Source of the DNA: Actinomadura opuntiae
GTDB taxonomy: Bacteria > Actinomycetota > Actinomycetes > Streptosporangiales > Streptosporangiaceae
Direction: 5' to 3'
Length of the DNA stretch: 64,000 bases
Assembly (NCBI RefSeq): GCF_030283205.1
Contig: NZ_JASNWF010000016.1
Location: 18,018-82,017 of the forward strand
Below the pieces are notes generated by a model. It worked only from the letters and a program-made list of their open reading frames with translations. It was not told the DNA's origin and did not search any database. The position numbers and the translations under genes were made by a program. Of this stretch, positions 36,294-44,214 are shown in pieces (position 1 is the stretch's first letter; every line of letters starts with the position of its first letter).

Positions 36294-36350
36294 CCAAGCT
36301 CACCGACCTGCGCGCCTCCCCTCGACCGCTTCCGGCGGCGGGGGTTTTTT
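36273..36350 (+). promoter_or_regulatory. ilvB transcription attenuator
   Basis: Competing stems: CTTGGTC (36273-36279) with GACCAAG (36292-36298); GCGCGCAG (36281-36288) with CTGCGCGC (36308-36315); and a terminator CCGC-TTCCG-GCGG within CCCC...GGGG followed by T6 (36345-36350). Ribosome stalling at the Ile/Leu/Val codons would block the first stem and favour the second, changing access to the terminator. Confidence 0.8.
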
Positions 36351-36396
36351 GTTGCCCCGGCGAGCCCAGACCCTCTCTCCCAAGGACACTCAGATC

Positions 36397-38160
36397 ATGA
36401 CGACCGAACAGATGACGGGAGCCCAGGCGCTGGTCCGCGCCCTGGAGAACGTCGGCGTCGACACCGTGTTCGGCATCCCGGGGGGCGCGATCCTCCCGGC
36501 CTACGACCCGCTGTTCGACTCGAACAAGCTGCGCCACATCCTCGTCCGGCACGAGCAGGGCGCCGGCCACGCCGCGCAGGGCTACGCGATGGTCACCGGC
36601 AAGGTGGGGGTCTGCATGGCCACCTCCGGCCCCGGCGCCACCAACCTCGTCACCGCGATCTCCGACGCCTACATGGACTCGGTGCCGATGGTGGCGATCA
36701 CCGGGCAGGTGGCGACCTCCCTCATCGGGACCGACGGCTTCCAGGAGGCCGACATCGCCGGCATCACGATGCCGATCACCAAGCACAACTTCCTGGTCAC
36801 CCGGGCCGAGGACATCGCCCGCACCATCGCCGAGGCGTTCCACATCGCCGGCACCGGCCGCCCCGGCCCGGTCCTGGTCGACATCGCCAAGGACGCCATG
36901 CAGGCCACGGTCGAGTTCCAGTGGCCCGTCCAGATGCAGCTGCCCGGGTACCGCCCCGTCACCCGGCCGCACTCCAAGCAGGTCCGCGAGGCGGCACGGC
37001 TGATCGTCGAGGCGGAGCGCCCGGTGCTGTACGTCGGCGGCGGCGTGCTGAAGGCCGGCGCGGCCGCCGAGCTGAAGGTGCTCGCCGAGCTGACCGGCGC
37101 GCCCGTCGTCACCACGCTGATGGCCAAGGGCGCGCTGCCCGACAGCCACCCGCTGCACATGGGCATGCCGGGCATGCACGGCGCGGTCGGCGCGGTCGGC
37201 GCGCTGCAGCGCTCGGACCTGCTGGTCGCGCTCGGCGCCCGGTTCGACGACCGGGTCACCGGCAAGCTCGACGGGTTCGCCCCGCACGCCAAGGTCGTGC
37301 ACGCCGACATCGACCCCGCGGAGATCTCCAAGAACCGGCACGCGGACGTCCCGATCGTCGGCGACGCCCGGGAGGTCATCGCCGACCTGATCGTCGCGGT
37401 GCAGAACGAGCACGAGAACGGCCGCAAGGGGAACTACGAGGACTGGTGGCGCCAGCTCAACGCCTGGCGCGACACCTACCCGCTCGGCTACGACACCCCC
37501 GAGGACGGCACGCTGTCCCCGCAGTACGTCATCGAGCGGATCGGGCAGATCGCCGGCCCGGACGCCTACTACGTCGCGGGCGTCGGCCAGCACCAGATGT
37601 GGGCGGCGCAGTTCATCAAGTACGAGCGGCCGGGCGCGTTCCTGAACTCCGGCGGCGCCGGGACGATGGGGTACTCGGTCCCGGCGGCGATGGGCGCCAA
37701 GGTCGGCGCCCCCGGCAGCACGGTCTGGGCGATCGACGGCGACGGCTGCTTCCAGATGACCAACCAGGAGCTGGCCACCTGCGCGATCGAGGGCATCCCG
37801 GTCAAGGTCGCCGTGATCAACAACGGTAACCTCGGCATGGTCCGGCAGTGGCAGACGCTGTTCTACGAGGGGCGGTACTCCAACACCGGGCTGCAGCCCC
37901 GCGCCGGGCACGCGGTCAAGCGCATCCCCGACTTCGTCAAGCTCGCCGAGGCCTACGGGTGCGTGGGCCTGCGCTGCGAGCGGGCCGAGGACGTGGACGC
38001 GGTGATCGCCAAGGCGATGGAGATCGACGACGCCCCCGTCGTGATCGACTTCGTGGTGCACAAGGACGCGATGGTCTGGCCGATGGTCGCCGCCGGCACC
38101 ACCAACGACGACATCAAGATCGCGCGGGACATGGCGCCCGAGTGGGAGAACGGAGACTGA
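36397..38160 (+). CDS. ilvB: acetolactate synthase large subunit
   Basis: 587-aa ThDP enzyme forming acetolactate or acetohydroxybutyrate, the first common step to Val/Leu/Ile. Catalytic Glu in RHEQGAGHAAQGYA, FAD/quinone region GIPGGAILPAYD, and the ThDP/Mg motif GDGCFQMTNQELATC...NN. ATG 36397 follows the attenuator; AAGGA lies 12 bases upstream. ilvN follows after 5 bases. Confidence 0.97.
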   Translation: MTTEQMTGAQALVRALENVGVDTVFGIPGGAILPAYDPLFDSNKLRHILVRHEQGAGHAAQGYAMVTGKVGVCMATSGPGATNLVTAISDAYMDSVPMVAITGQVATSLIGTDGFQEADIAGITMPITKHNFLVTRAEDIARTIAEAFHIAGTGRPGPVLVDIAKDAMQATVEFQWPVQMQLPGYRPVTRPHSKQVREAARLIVEAERPVLYVGGGVLKAGAAAELKVLAELTGAPVVTTLMAKGALPDSHPLHMGMPGMHGAVGAVGALQRSDLLVALGARFDDRVTGKLDGFAPHAKVVHADIDPAEISKNRHADVPIVGDAREVIADLIVAVQNEHENGRKGNYEDWWRQLNAWRDTYPLGYDTPEDGTLSPQYVIERIGQIAGPDAYYVAGVGQHQMWAAQFIKYERPGAFLNSGGAGTMGYSVPAAMGAKVGAPGSTVWAIDGDGCFQMTNQELATCAIEGIPVKVAVINNGNLGMVRQWQTLFYEGRYSNTGLQPRAGHAVKRIPDFVKLAEAYGCVGLRCERAEDVDAVIAKAMEIDDAPVVIDFVVHKDAMVWPMVAAGTTNDDIKIARDMAPEWENGD

Positions 38161-38165
38161 CCGCG

Positions 38166-38690
38166 ATGAGCTCGCACACCCTCTCGGTCCTGGTGGAGAA
38201 CAAGCCGGGCATCCTGGCGCGGGTCGCGGCCCTGTTCTCGCGCCGCGGCTTCAACATCGAGTCCCTCGCGGTCGGCACCACCGAGCACCCGGACATCTCC
38301 CGGATGACGATCGTGGTCAACGTCGCCGAGCTGCCGCTGGAGCAGGTCACCAAGCAGCTCAACAAGCTGATCAACGTGCTGAAGATCGTCGAGCTGGAGC
38401 CGTCGGCGTCGGTGCAGCGCGAGCTGGTCCTGGTCAAGGTGCGCGCGGACGCCGAGACCCGTTCGCAGGTCCTGGAGACCGTCACGCTGTTCCGTGCCAA
38501 GGTGGTGGACGTGGCGCCCGACGCGGTCACGATCGAGGCCACCGGCAACCGCGACAAGCTCGACGCCTTCATCAAGGTGCTGGAGCCGTTCGGCATCAAG
38601 GAGCTGGTCCAGTCCGGCATGGTGGCGATCGGGCGCGGCGCCCGGTCCATCACCGACCGCTCGCTGCGCGCCATCGAGCGCAGCGCCTGA
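38166..38690 (+). CDS. ilvN: acetolactate synthase small (regulatory) subunit
   Basis: 174 aa. N-terminal ACT domain HTLSVLVENKPGILARVAAL, GFNIESLAVGTTEHPDISRM, followed by the C-terminal ALS_ss domain. It confers valine feedback inhibition on IlvB. ATG 38166 is five bases after the ilvB stop, indicating translational coupling. Confidence 0.97.
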   Translation: MSSHTLSVLVENKPGILARVAALFSRRGFNIESLAVGTTEHPDISRMTIVVNVAELPLEQVTKQLNKLINVLKIVELEPSASVQRELVLVKVRADAETRSQVLETVTLFRAKVVDVAPDAVTIEATGNRDKLDAFIKVLEPFGIKELVQSGMVAIGRGARSITDRSLRAIERSA

Positions 38691-38773
38691 GGCGGTGCCC
38701 GGACCCGGGCGCCCCGACCGGGCGCGCGGCCCGGCCCGAGACGTACAAACCATCGAAGAAAGGCAACAGCACT

Positions 38774-39766
38774 GTGGCTGAGATGTTCTACGACGACGCC
38801 GCCGACCTGAGCGTGATCCAGGGCCGGCACGTCGCGATCATCGGGTACGGCAGCCAGGGGCACGCGCACGCGCTGTCGCTGCGCGACTCCGGCGTCGACG
38901 TGCGGGTCGGGCTCCGCGAGGGGTCGGCCAGCCGGGAGAAGGCCGAGGCCGAGGGGCTGCGCGTGGTCACCCCGGCGGAGGCGGCCGAGGAGGCCGACCT
39001 CGTGATGCTGCTGGCCCCCGACCACCACCACCGCGAGATCTTCGAGAAGGACATCAAGCCGGCCCTCGTCGAGGGCGACGCGCTGTTCTTCGGGCACGGC
39101 TTCAGCATCCGCTACGGGCTCGTCCAGCCGCCGGAGGGCGTGGACGTGGCGATGGTCGCGCCGAAGGGGCCGGGCCACCTCGTCCGCCGCCAGTTCGTCG
39201 CGGGCCGCGGCGTCCCGGTGATCGTGGCGGTGGAGAAGGACGCCTCGGGCAACGCGTGGCCGCTGGCGCTGTCGTACGCCAAGGGCATCGGCGGCCTGCG
39301 CGCCGGCGGTATCCGGACGACCTTCACCGAGGAGACCGAGACCGACCTGTTCGGCGAGCAGGCCGTGCTGTGCGGTGGCGCGTCCGAGCTGGTCAAGGCC
39401 GGTTTCGAGGTGCTGACCGAGGCCGGCTACCAGCCCGAGGTCGCCTACTTCGAGGTGCTGCACGAGCTGAAGCTGATCGTCGACCTCATGTACGAGGGCG
39501 GCATCTCCAAGATGTACTGGTCGGTGTCCGACAACGCCGAGTACGGCGGCTACAGCCGCGGCCCGCGCGTGATCACGCCGGAGACCAAGGCCGCGATGAA
39601 GAAGATCCTCGGCGAGATCCAGTCCGGCGCGTACGCCAAGGAGCTGGTGGAGGAGTTCGAGGGCGGCCAGGCCCAGTTCGGCAAGTACCGCGAGCAGCTC
39701 GCCGAGCACCCGATCGAGAAGACCGGTGCGGAGCTGCGCCCGATGATGAGCTGGCTGAACGACTAG
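38774..39766 (+). CDS. ilvC: ketol-acid reductoisomerase
   Basis: 330-aa class I KARI. NADPH Rossmann motif GYGSQGHAHALSLRDSG, MVAPKGPGHLVR, and the Mg-binding DLFGEQAVLCGG and ELKLIVDLMYEGG region. GTG 38774 with AAAGG upstream. Third gene of ilvBNC, closed by a 13-bp palindromic terminator shared with the convergent gene. Confidence 0.97.
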   Translation: MAEMFYDDAADLSVIQGRHVAIIGYGSQGHAHALSLRDSGVDVRVGLREGSASREKAEAEGLRVVTPAEAAEEADLVMLLAPDHHHREIFEKDIKPALVEGDALFFGHGFSIRYGLVQPPEGVDVAMVAPKGPGHLVRRQFVAGRGVPVIVAVEKDASGNAWPLALSYAKGIGGLRAGGIRTTFTEETETDLFGEQAVLCGGASELVKAGFEVLTEAGYQPEVAYFEVLHELKLIVDLMYEGGISKMYWSVSDNAEYGGYSRGPRVITPETKAAMKKILGEIQSGAYAKELVEEFEGGQAQFGKYREQLAEHPIEKTGAELRPMMSWLND

Positions 39767-39779
39767 CCGCTCCACTGAC

Positions 39780-39806
39780 CGGGGGCGAGCGCGGCGCTCG
39801 CCCCCG
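39780..39806. terminator. bidirectional terminator after ilvC
   Basis: A 27-base palindrome, CGGGGGCGAGCGC and its complement with one central base, located between the convergent stops at 39766 and 39825. Confidence 0.8.
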
Positions 39807-39824
39807 TTCGCGTTCCCGGCGTCC

Positions 39825-40622
39825 TCAGCGCGACAGGCGGCGGCGGATGCGGGCGCGCAGGGACGTCGCGCCGGCGTCCTCCCGCACGACCAGCGCCAGG
39901 TGGCCGCCCTTGGTGAAGTAGACCGAGACGTGGTGCGGGCCCACCGGGCGCCGCTGCGGCGCGGTCTTCAGGCCGTCGCTGCGGCGGGAGCCGAAGCGGG
40001 CCTCGCGGGTCACGCCGTGCGCGGTCGCGGCGACGTGCACGTCCCAGCGGCCCGGTTCGACGCCGGACGGGTCGGCGAACGCCTCGAAGCCGCCGGCCTG
40101 CGCGCCGGGCGCGGGGCGCGGGTCGGCGGGGAACACGTGCTCCCTGCCGGTCGCCCGCTCGCGCAGGATGACGTCCACGGCCGTCCGGTTGGTCTCGACG
40201 CGCTCCAGCAGCGCGGTGCCGCGGATCCGGACCCGCCTGCCCTGCCAGGCCACCGCGTCGAGGCGGTGCTCGACGCCGACCTCGGTGGTGATGTCGGCGT
40301 CCTGCCGGGGGACGCCGCGCAGGTAGGGGTACATCGCGTAGATCCGGCCGCCGACCACGACCGCGCCAGCGGGGCTGCCCTCCACCTCGTCGCGGATCAG
40401 CCGCTCCAGCTCGTCGCGCAGGCCGTACTGGATGCAGAACGCGCGGAGCCGGTCGGCGGCGGGCAGCGCGGCGCGGGCGGCGTCGCTGAGGCCCTCCTCG
40501 CCGATGACCCGGCGGGTGCCGTCGACGAGCCGGTCCCGCTGCCGGCGGTCCAGGTCGAGGTACCGGTGGTCGTAGACGCGCAGGACGTCGCGCAGGACGC
40601 TGATCGTGCTGTCCGAGGTCAC
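39825..40622 (-). CDS. stand-alone domain resembling the C-terminal half of TarS-like glycosyltransferases
   Basis: 265 aa, no signal or membrane helix. An N-terminal helical part (LRVYDHRYLDLDRRQRDRLV, GLRDELERLI) is followed by beta-rich repeats (VRIRGTALLERVETNRTAVD and GRWDVHVAATAHGVTREARF). This arrangement is what follows the GT-A domain in actinobacterial GT2 wall-polymer glycosyltransferases, but no glycosyltransferase domain is present. GTG 40622 has AGGAG five bases upstream. Divergent from the PadR gene with the operator between them, so it may be PadR-controlled. Similarity judged by eye; function not assigned. Confidence 0.55.
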   Translation of the reverse strand: MTSDSTISVLRDVLRVYDHRYLDLDRRQRDRLVDGTRRVIGEEGLSDAARAALPAADRLRAFCIQYGLRDELERLIRDEVEGSPAGAVVVGGRIYAMYPYLRGVPRQDADITTEVGVEHRLDAVAWQGRRVRIRGTALLERVETNRTAVDVILRERATGREHVFPADPRPAPGAQAGGFEAFADPSGVEPGRWDVHVAATAHGVTREARFGSRRSDGLKTAPQRRPVGPHHVSVYFTKGGHLALVVREDAGATSLRARIRRRLSR

Positions 40623-40711
40623 GCTTCTCTCCTGATCGGCCGGGGACATCGTCACGGTAAGGCGCGCGATGGCCGCGCACAGTGAAATTCCGGTAGCGTG
40701 TCCTCCGGGAT

Positions 40712-40756
40712 GCATACTCGGTATTGCGCTGCGCATACCGGGTATGCATACTCGGT
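40712..40756. promoter_or_regulatory. PadR operator candidates
   Basis: GCATACTCGGTAT (40712-40724) and ATACCGGGTATGC (40735-40747) form a 13-bp inverted repeat with one mismatch and a 10-base spacer. A third half-site, GCATACTCGGT, is at 40746-40756, ending 4 bases before the PadR start. Strongly AT-biased for this genome. Confidence 0.7.
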
Positions 40757-40760
40757 GATC

Positions 40761-41330
40761 ATGTCCATCCGTCACGGCCTGCTGGCGCTGCTGTCCCGGG
40801 GACCGCGCTACGGCTACCAGCTGCGCGCCGAGTTCGAGGCGTCCACCGGGGCGTCGTGGCCGCTCAACATCGGGCAGGTTTACTCCACGCTGGCCCGCCT
40901 CGAGCGCGACGAGCTGGTCGTCCGCGACGGCGCCGACGGCGAGGGCCGGTTCGTCTACCGGATCACCCCGGCCGGCGAGGCGGACGCGCGGCGCTGGTTC
41001 GCCACCCCGCTCGGCCGCGCCGACCGGCCCCGCGACGAGCTGGCGATCAAGCTGGCGCTGGCCGTCACCGCGCCCGGCGTGGACGTCCGCCAGGTCGTCC
41101 GGACCCAGCGCGCCGCCACCCTGCGCGGGCTGCGCGACCTCGACCGGCTGAAGGCCGCCGCCGCGGATGAGCCGGGCGTCCCGGGCGGCGCGAGCGGCGC
41201 GGGCGGGCGCGACGCCCGCGACGCCCGCGCGTGGCGGCTCGTTCTGGAGTCGATGATCTTCCAGGCGGAGGCCGAGGTCCGCTGGCTGGACCACTGCGAG
41301 GCGTCGCTGACCGGCCCCGCCGTCTCATGA
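40761..41330 (+). CDS. PadR-family transcriptional regulator
   Basis: 189 aa. Winged helix at the N-terminus: MSIRHGLLALLSRGPRYGYQ, WPLNIGQVYSTLARLERDEL and the wing RFVYRITPAGEADARRWF; the C-terminal part is helical (dimerisation). ATG 40761 gives the exact family start and lies directly after three operator half-sites, so autorepression is likely. The divergent gene at 40622 and the downstream DUF2079 gene are possible targets. Confidence 0.9.
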   Translation: MSIRHGLLALLSRGPRYGYQLRAEFEASTGASWPLNIGQVYSTLARLERDELVVRDGADGEGRFVYRITPAGEADARRWFATPLGRADRPRDELAIKLALAVTAPGVDVRQVVRTQRAATLRGLRDLDRLKAAAADEPGVPGGASGAGGRDARDARAWRLVLESMIFQAEAEVRWLDHCEASLTGPAVS

Positions 41331-41429
41331 GGGCGATCCCGCCGGGGGCCGCCGCGTGACGGTCCTCGCGTGAGGCTCTCCAGGCGCCGCGAGGCGGGGC
41401 ATGGGGGCGCGGCTGATAGCGTCCGGCCC

Positions 41430-42950
41430 GTGGCGGAGGTCGAGGCGGTCGCGGCGGCGGCGGACGGCGCCCCCGCAGGCCGGGCGCCGCGCGGGAGGCG
41501 GCGCCTGTGGGCGCTCACCGCGCTGGTCGCCGCGAGCGCCGTGCTGAACTCGGCGTTCGCGCTGCTGCGCCTGCGCGCCTTCCGCGCCAGCACCTACGAC
41601 CTGGTGATCTTCGATCAGGCGGTCCGGTCCTACAGCCGCTTCGGCGCCCCGGTGGCGATCGTCAAGGGCGTCCACAACGGGTTCGGGCCCGGCTTCTCGA
41701 TCCTCGGCGACCACTTCTCGCCGATCCTGGCGGTGCTGGCGCCGCTGTACTGGATCCACGACGGCCCGGGGACGCTGCTGGTCGTGCAGGGCGTGCTGTT
41801 CGCGCTGGCGATCGTGCCGATCTGGCGGTTCACCGAACGCCGGCTCGGCGCGGGCGCCGGATACTGCGCCGCCGCGGCCTACGCGCTGTCCTGGCCGGTC
41901 GCCGAGGCGCTCGCGTTCGACTTCCACGAGGTCGCGTTCGTCCCGCTGCTGTCGGCGGTGATGATCGAGCGGTACGACGCCGGGCGGCGCGGCCGGGCGG
42001 CGCTCGCCGCGCTCCTCCTGCTGCTGGTCAAGGAGGACATGGGGCTGCTGCTGGCGGGGTTCGGGCTGTTCCTGCTGACCCGCCGCGGCGAGCGGCGCGC
42101 GGGCCTGGCCTACCTGGCGGTCGGCGCGGTCGCGACCGGCGTGTGCTCCAAGGTCGCCATCGCCGTCTTCGGCGGCGACAACGACTACTACTGGGCCTAC
42201 ACCTCGCTGGGCCCCGACCTCCCGCACGCCGCCGTGCACGCGCTGACGCACCCGTGGGACGCGGTCGCGGAGATCGGCACGCCGCCCGCCAAGCTCGCCA
42301 TGATGGGGCTCCTCGTCCTGCCACTGCTGCTGCTCCCGCTGGCCTCGCCGCTGACGCTGGTCGTCCTGCCGCTGCTGGCCGAGCGGATGCTCGCCGACCG
42401 GTTCGCCAACTGGTGGGCGCCCCACTACCACTACAACGCGTTCATCGTCGCGGCGCTGGTCATGGCCGCCGTGGACGGCGCGGCCCGGCTGCGCCGCAGC
42501 GACCGGCTGCGCGCCCGCCTGCCCCTGCGCGGACGGCTCCGGGAGGGGCTGAGCCCGCCCTGGGCGCCCGCGGCCGGCCTGCTGGCGGCGGCGATCATCG
42601 CGGTGCCGTTCTTCGCGTTCGGCGCGCTCGGCGACCCCGCGCTGTACCTGCGCAACGAAAGGGCGTCGGCCGCCGCGGCGGCGGTGGCGAAGGTCCCCGA
42701 CGGGGCGCTGGTGGAGGCCGCCAACGGCGTCGGCCCGGGGCTGACGGCCCGTACGCGCGTCCTGCTGTGGGACTGGCAGCCGCGCGACGCGCCCTGGGTC
42801 GTCGCGGACGTTCAGCGGCAGACGTTCCCCTTCCCGTCGGTGGCCGAGCAGCAGCGGCGCGTCGCCGAGCTGACGGCGTCCGGCTACCGGGAGGTGTTCC
42901 GCCGGGACGGCTACGTCGTGCTGCACCGGGACGGCCCGGACCCCTGGTGA
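41430..42950 (+). CDS. DUF2079 polytopic membrane protein
   Basis: 506 aa with about ten hydrophobic segments. DUF2079 marks: STYDLVIFDQAVRSYS, the LGDHFSPILAVLAPLYW loop, YALSWPVAEALAFDFHEVAF, LLLLVKEDMGL, and FANWWAPHYHYNAFIVAAL. The fold is GT-C-like, so lipid-linked sugar transfer is possible but unproven. GTG 41430 lies 7 bases after TAGCGT (41417-41422), indicating a leaderless start; an in-frame GTG at 41370 would add an unconserved Arg-rich extension. Confidence 0.85.
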   Translation: MAEVEAVAAAADGAPAGRAPRGRRRLWALTALVAASAVLNSAFALLRLRAFRASTYDLVIFDQAVRSYSRFGAPVAIVKGVHNGFGPGFSILGDHFSPILAVLAPLYWIHDGPGTLLVVQGVLFALAIVPIWRFTERRLGAGAGYCAAAAYALSWPVAEALAFDFHEVAFVPLLSAVMIERYDAGRRGRAALAALLLLLVKEDMGLLLAGFGLFLLTRRGERRAGLAYLAVGAVATGVCSKVAIAVFGGDNDYYWAYTSLGPDLPHAAVHALTHPWDAVAEIGTPPAKLAMMGLLVLPLLLLPLASPLTLVVLPLLAERMLADRFANWWAPHYHYNAFIVAALVMAAVDGAARLRRSDRLRARLPLRGRLREGLSPPWAPAAGLLAAAIIAVPFFAFGALGDPALYLRNERASAAAAAVAKVPDGALVEAANGVGPGLTARTRVLLWDWQPRDAPWVVADVQRQTFPFPSVAEQQRRVAELTASGYREVFRRDGYVVLHRDGPDPW

Positions 42951-43334
42951 GCGAGCCCGCGCGCACGCGCCGGTAAAGGCGGCGATCGTTTGGACAGAGT
43001 GTCCAATGACCTTTGTGATCGCGGCCCGTCAGAATGCCGGTGGAGATGGCCCGCAGGGTAAAAGAACCTACCCTTTTGGCGTACCTTGCCGGATACTTGA
43101 AGAAAGTCGCGACGGCCGTGGCCGGCGCGGGAGCACCTGCGCGAACACTCACGTGACCGCCGCCGGAGCGGCGTTGGGGCGAGTACATGAGTGGAGAGAG
43201 GCTGTCAGGCGCCGTCGCCGGCCGGCCGGCCGGGCGCGCGGCGCAATTCGTCACCGGCGCGGCAATGCCGCGGGCAGGAAAACACCCGTTCCGCATTGGC
43301 GGTGATCGGGTGGGCAATGGCGCGGAGAGATGAC
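42951..43334. other. 384-bp intergenic region with operator-like palindromes
   Basis: TTGGACA-GAG-TGTCCAA (42990-43006) is a perfect 7-bp palindrome with a 3-base spacer, and AGGGTA (43055-43060) / TACCCT (43069-43074) is a second inverted repeat. Base composition is more AT-rich than the surroundings. No supported gene. Confidence 0.45.
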
Positions 43335-43973
43335 GTGCAGGCGCGAGGGGACAACGACGTCCGGCGCTGGGAGACGTGCGGGAGGGCGTGGATCGGCGTC
43401 CTGCGGCACGTGTGGGCGGCCGGAGTGGCCGGGATGGAGGACGCGGGGCCCATCATCGAGGGGCCCCCGCTGCTCTTCGAGATCAGCTCGCTGAGCTGGG
43501 AGGACCCGATCCTGCTCAAGCACGGCGACCGGGACCGGATCGCGCGCCGCGTCCAGGAGCGCGCCCGGGACGCGGTGATCGGCCGCTACGGGCCGCGGCT
43601 GCGCGACCTCGACGGCGTCGACCAGCTGCGCTGGGTCGTCGGCCTGCTGCGGGCCCGGCCGTGGACGACCAGCGCGTGGATCTCGCTGACGCTGCCGGGC
43701 GAGGACGCCGCCGCGGTGCCGTGCCTGACCGCGCTGTCGTTCCGGATCCGCGGCTACCGGCTGATCATGACCGGGATGTTCCGGTCGCAGGACGTCTTCC
43801 GCGGCTACCTGACCTACGTCCCGCTGCGCGAGGTGCAGCTCCAGGTGGCCGAGGAGCTGGGCCTGCCGGCCGGGCCGCTGCGGGTGTTCGTGGACGTCCC
43901 GCACGTGCGGGTCGCCGACGCCGAGCGGGTCGCGGCCCTGCTGGCGGCGATGCCCGAGCCGAACGCGGCCTGA
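43335..43973 (+). CDS. thymidylate synthase-fold protein, probably not a classical ThyA
   Basis: 212 aa from GTG 43335 (GGAGAG seven bases upstream); ATG 43317 in frame would add six residues. The chain follows ThyA order: WIGVLRHVWAAG, LLFEISSLSWEDPILLK, LRWVVGLLRARPWTTSAWIS, nucleophile region AVPCLTALSF, and FRSQDVFRGYLTYVPLREVQ for the YQRSxDxxLGxPFNI motif. Cys, Arg-Ser and Asp are kept, but His after the Cys, the substrate-binding Asn and the Tyr of the HxY motif (PHVRV here) are replaced. Substrate is probably not dUMP. No neighbouring nucleotide genes. Confidence 0.7.
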   Translation: MQARGDNDVRRWETCGRAWIGVLRHVWAAGVAGMEDAGPIIEGPPLLFEISSLSWEDPILLKHGDRDRIARRVQERARDAVIGRYGPRLRDLDGVDQLRWVVGLLRARPWTTSAWISLTLPGEDAAAVPCLTALSFRIRGYRLIMTGMFRSQDVFRGYLTYVPLREVQLQVAEELGLPAGPLRVFVDVPHVRVADAERVAALLAAMPEPNAA

Positions 43974-44011
43974 CCGCACCCGGCCTGACCGCACCCGGCC
44001 TGACCGCACCC
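43967..44011 (+). repeat. three tandem 15-bp repeats, each with an in-frame stop
   Basis: GGCCTGACCGCACCC occurs three times without interruption. The first copy contains the stop codon of the thymidylate-synthase-like gene; because the unit is 15 bases, the next two copies also place TGA in the same frame. Confidence 0.95.
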
Positions 44012-44038
44012 GGCCGGGGCCGCCGGCCGGGTGCGGAG
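44002..44038 (+). terminator. terminator hairpin after the ThyA-like gene
   Basis: CCGCACCCGGCCGG (44004-44017) pairs with CCGGCCGGGTGCGG (44023-44036) around a 5-base loop; its left arm comes from the last 15-bp repeat. Confidence 0.7.
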
Positions 44039-44214
44039 GTAAGGGCGGGGCGGGCGCGGCGGACACCGTGGAGTTACCGGCCGGTGTTTGCCTGCCGCGA
44101 ACCCCGCCGCCCACCGGGGGATAGACTCGCCTGCTGGGGGCGAGGGCACGACGAGGTGACTCGCGACTTCACCTGCACACCAGCCGAACATCCGACTTCC
44201 GAAGGACTGTTTCC

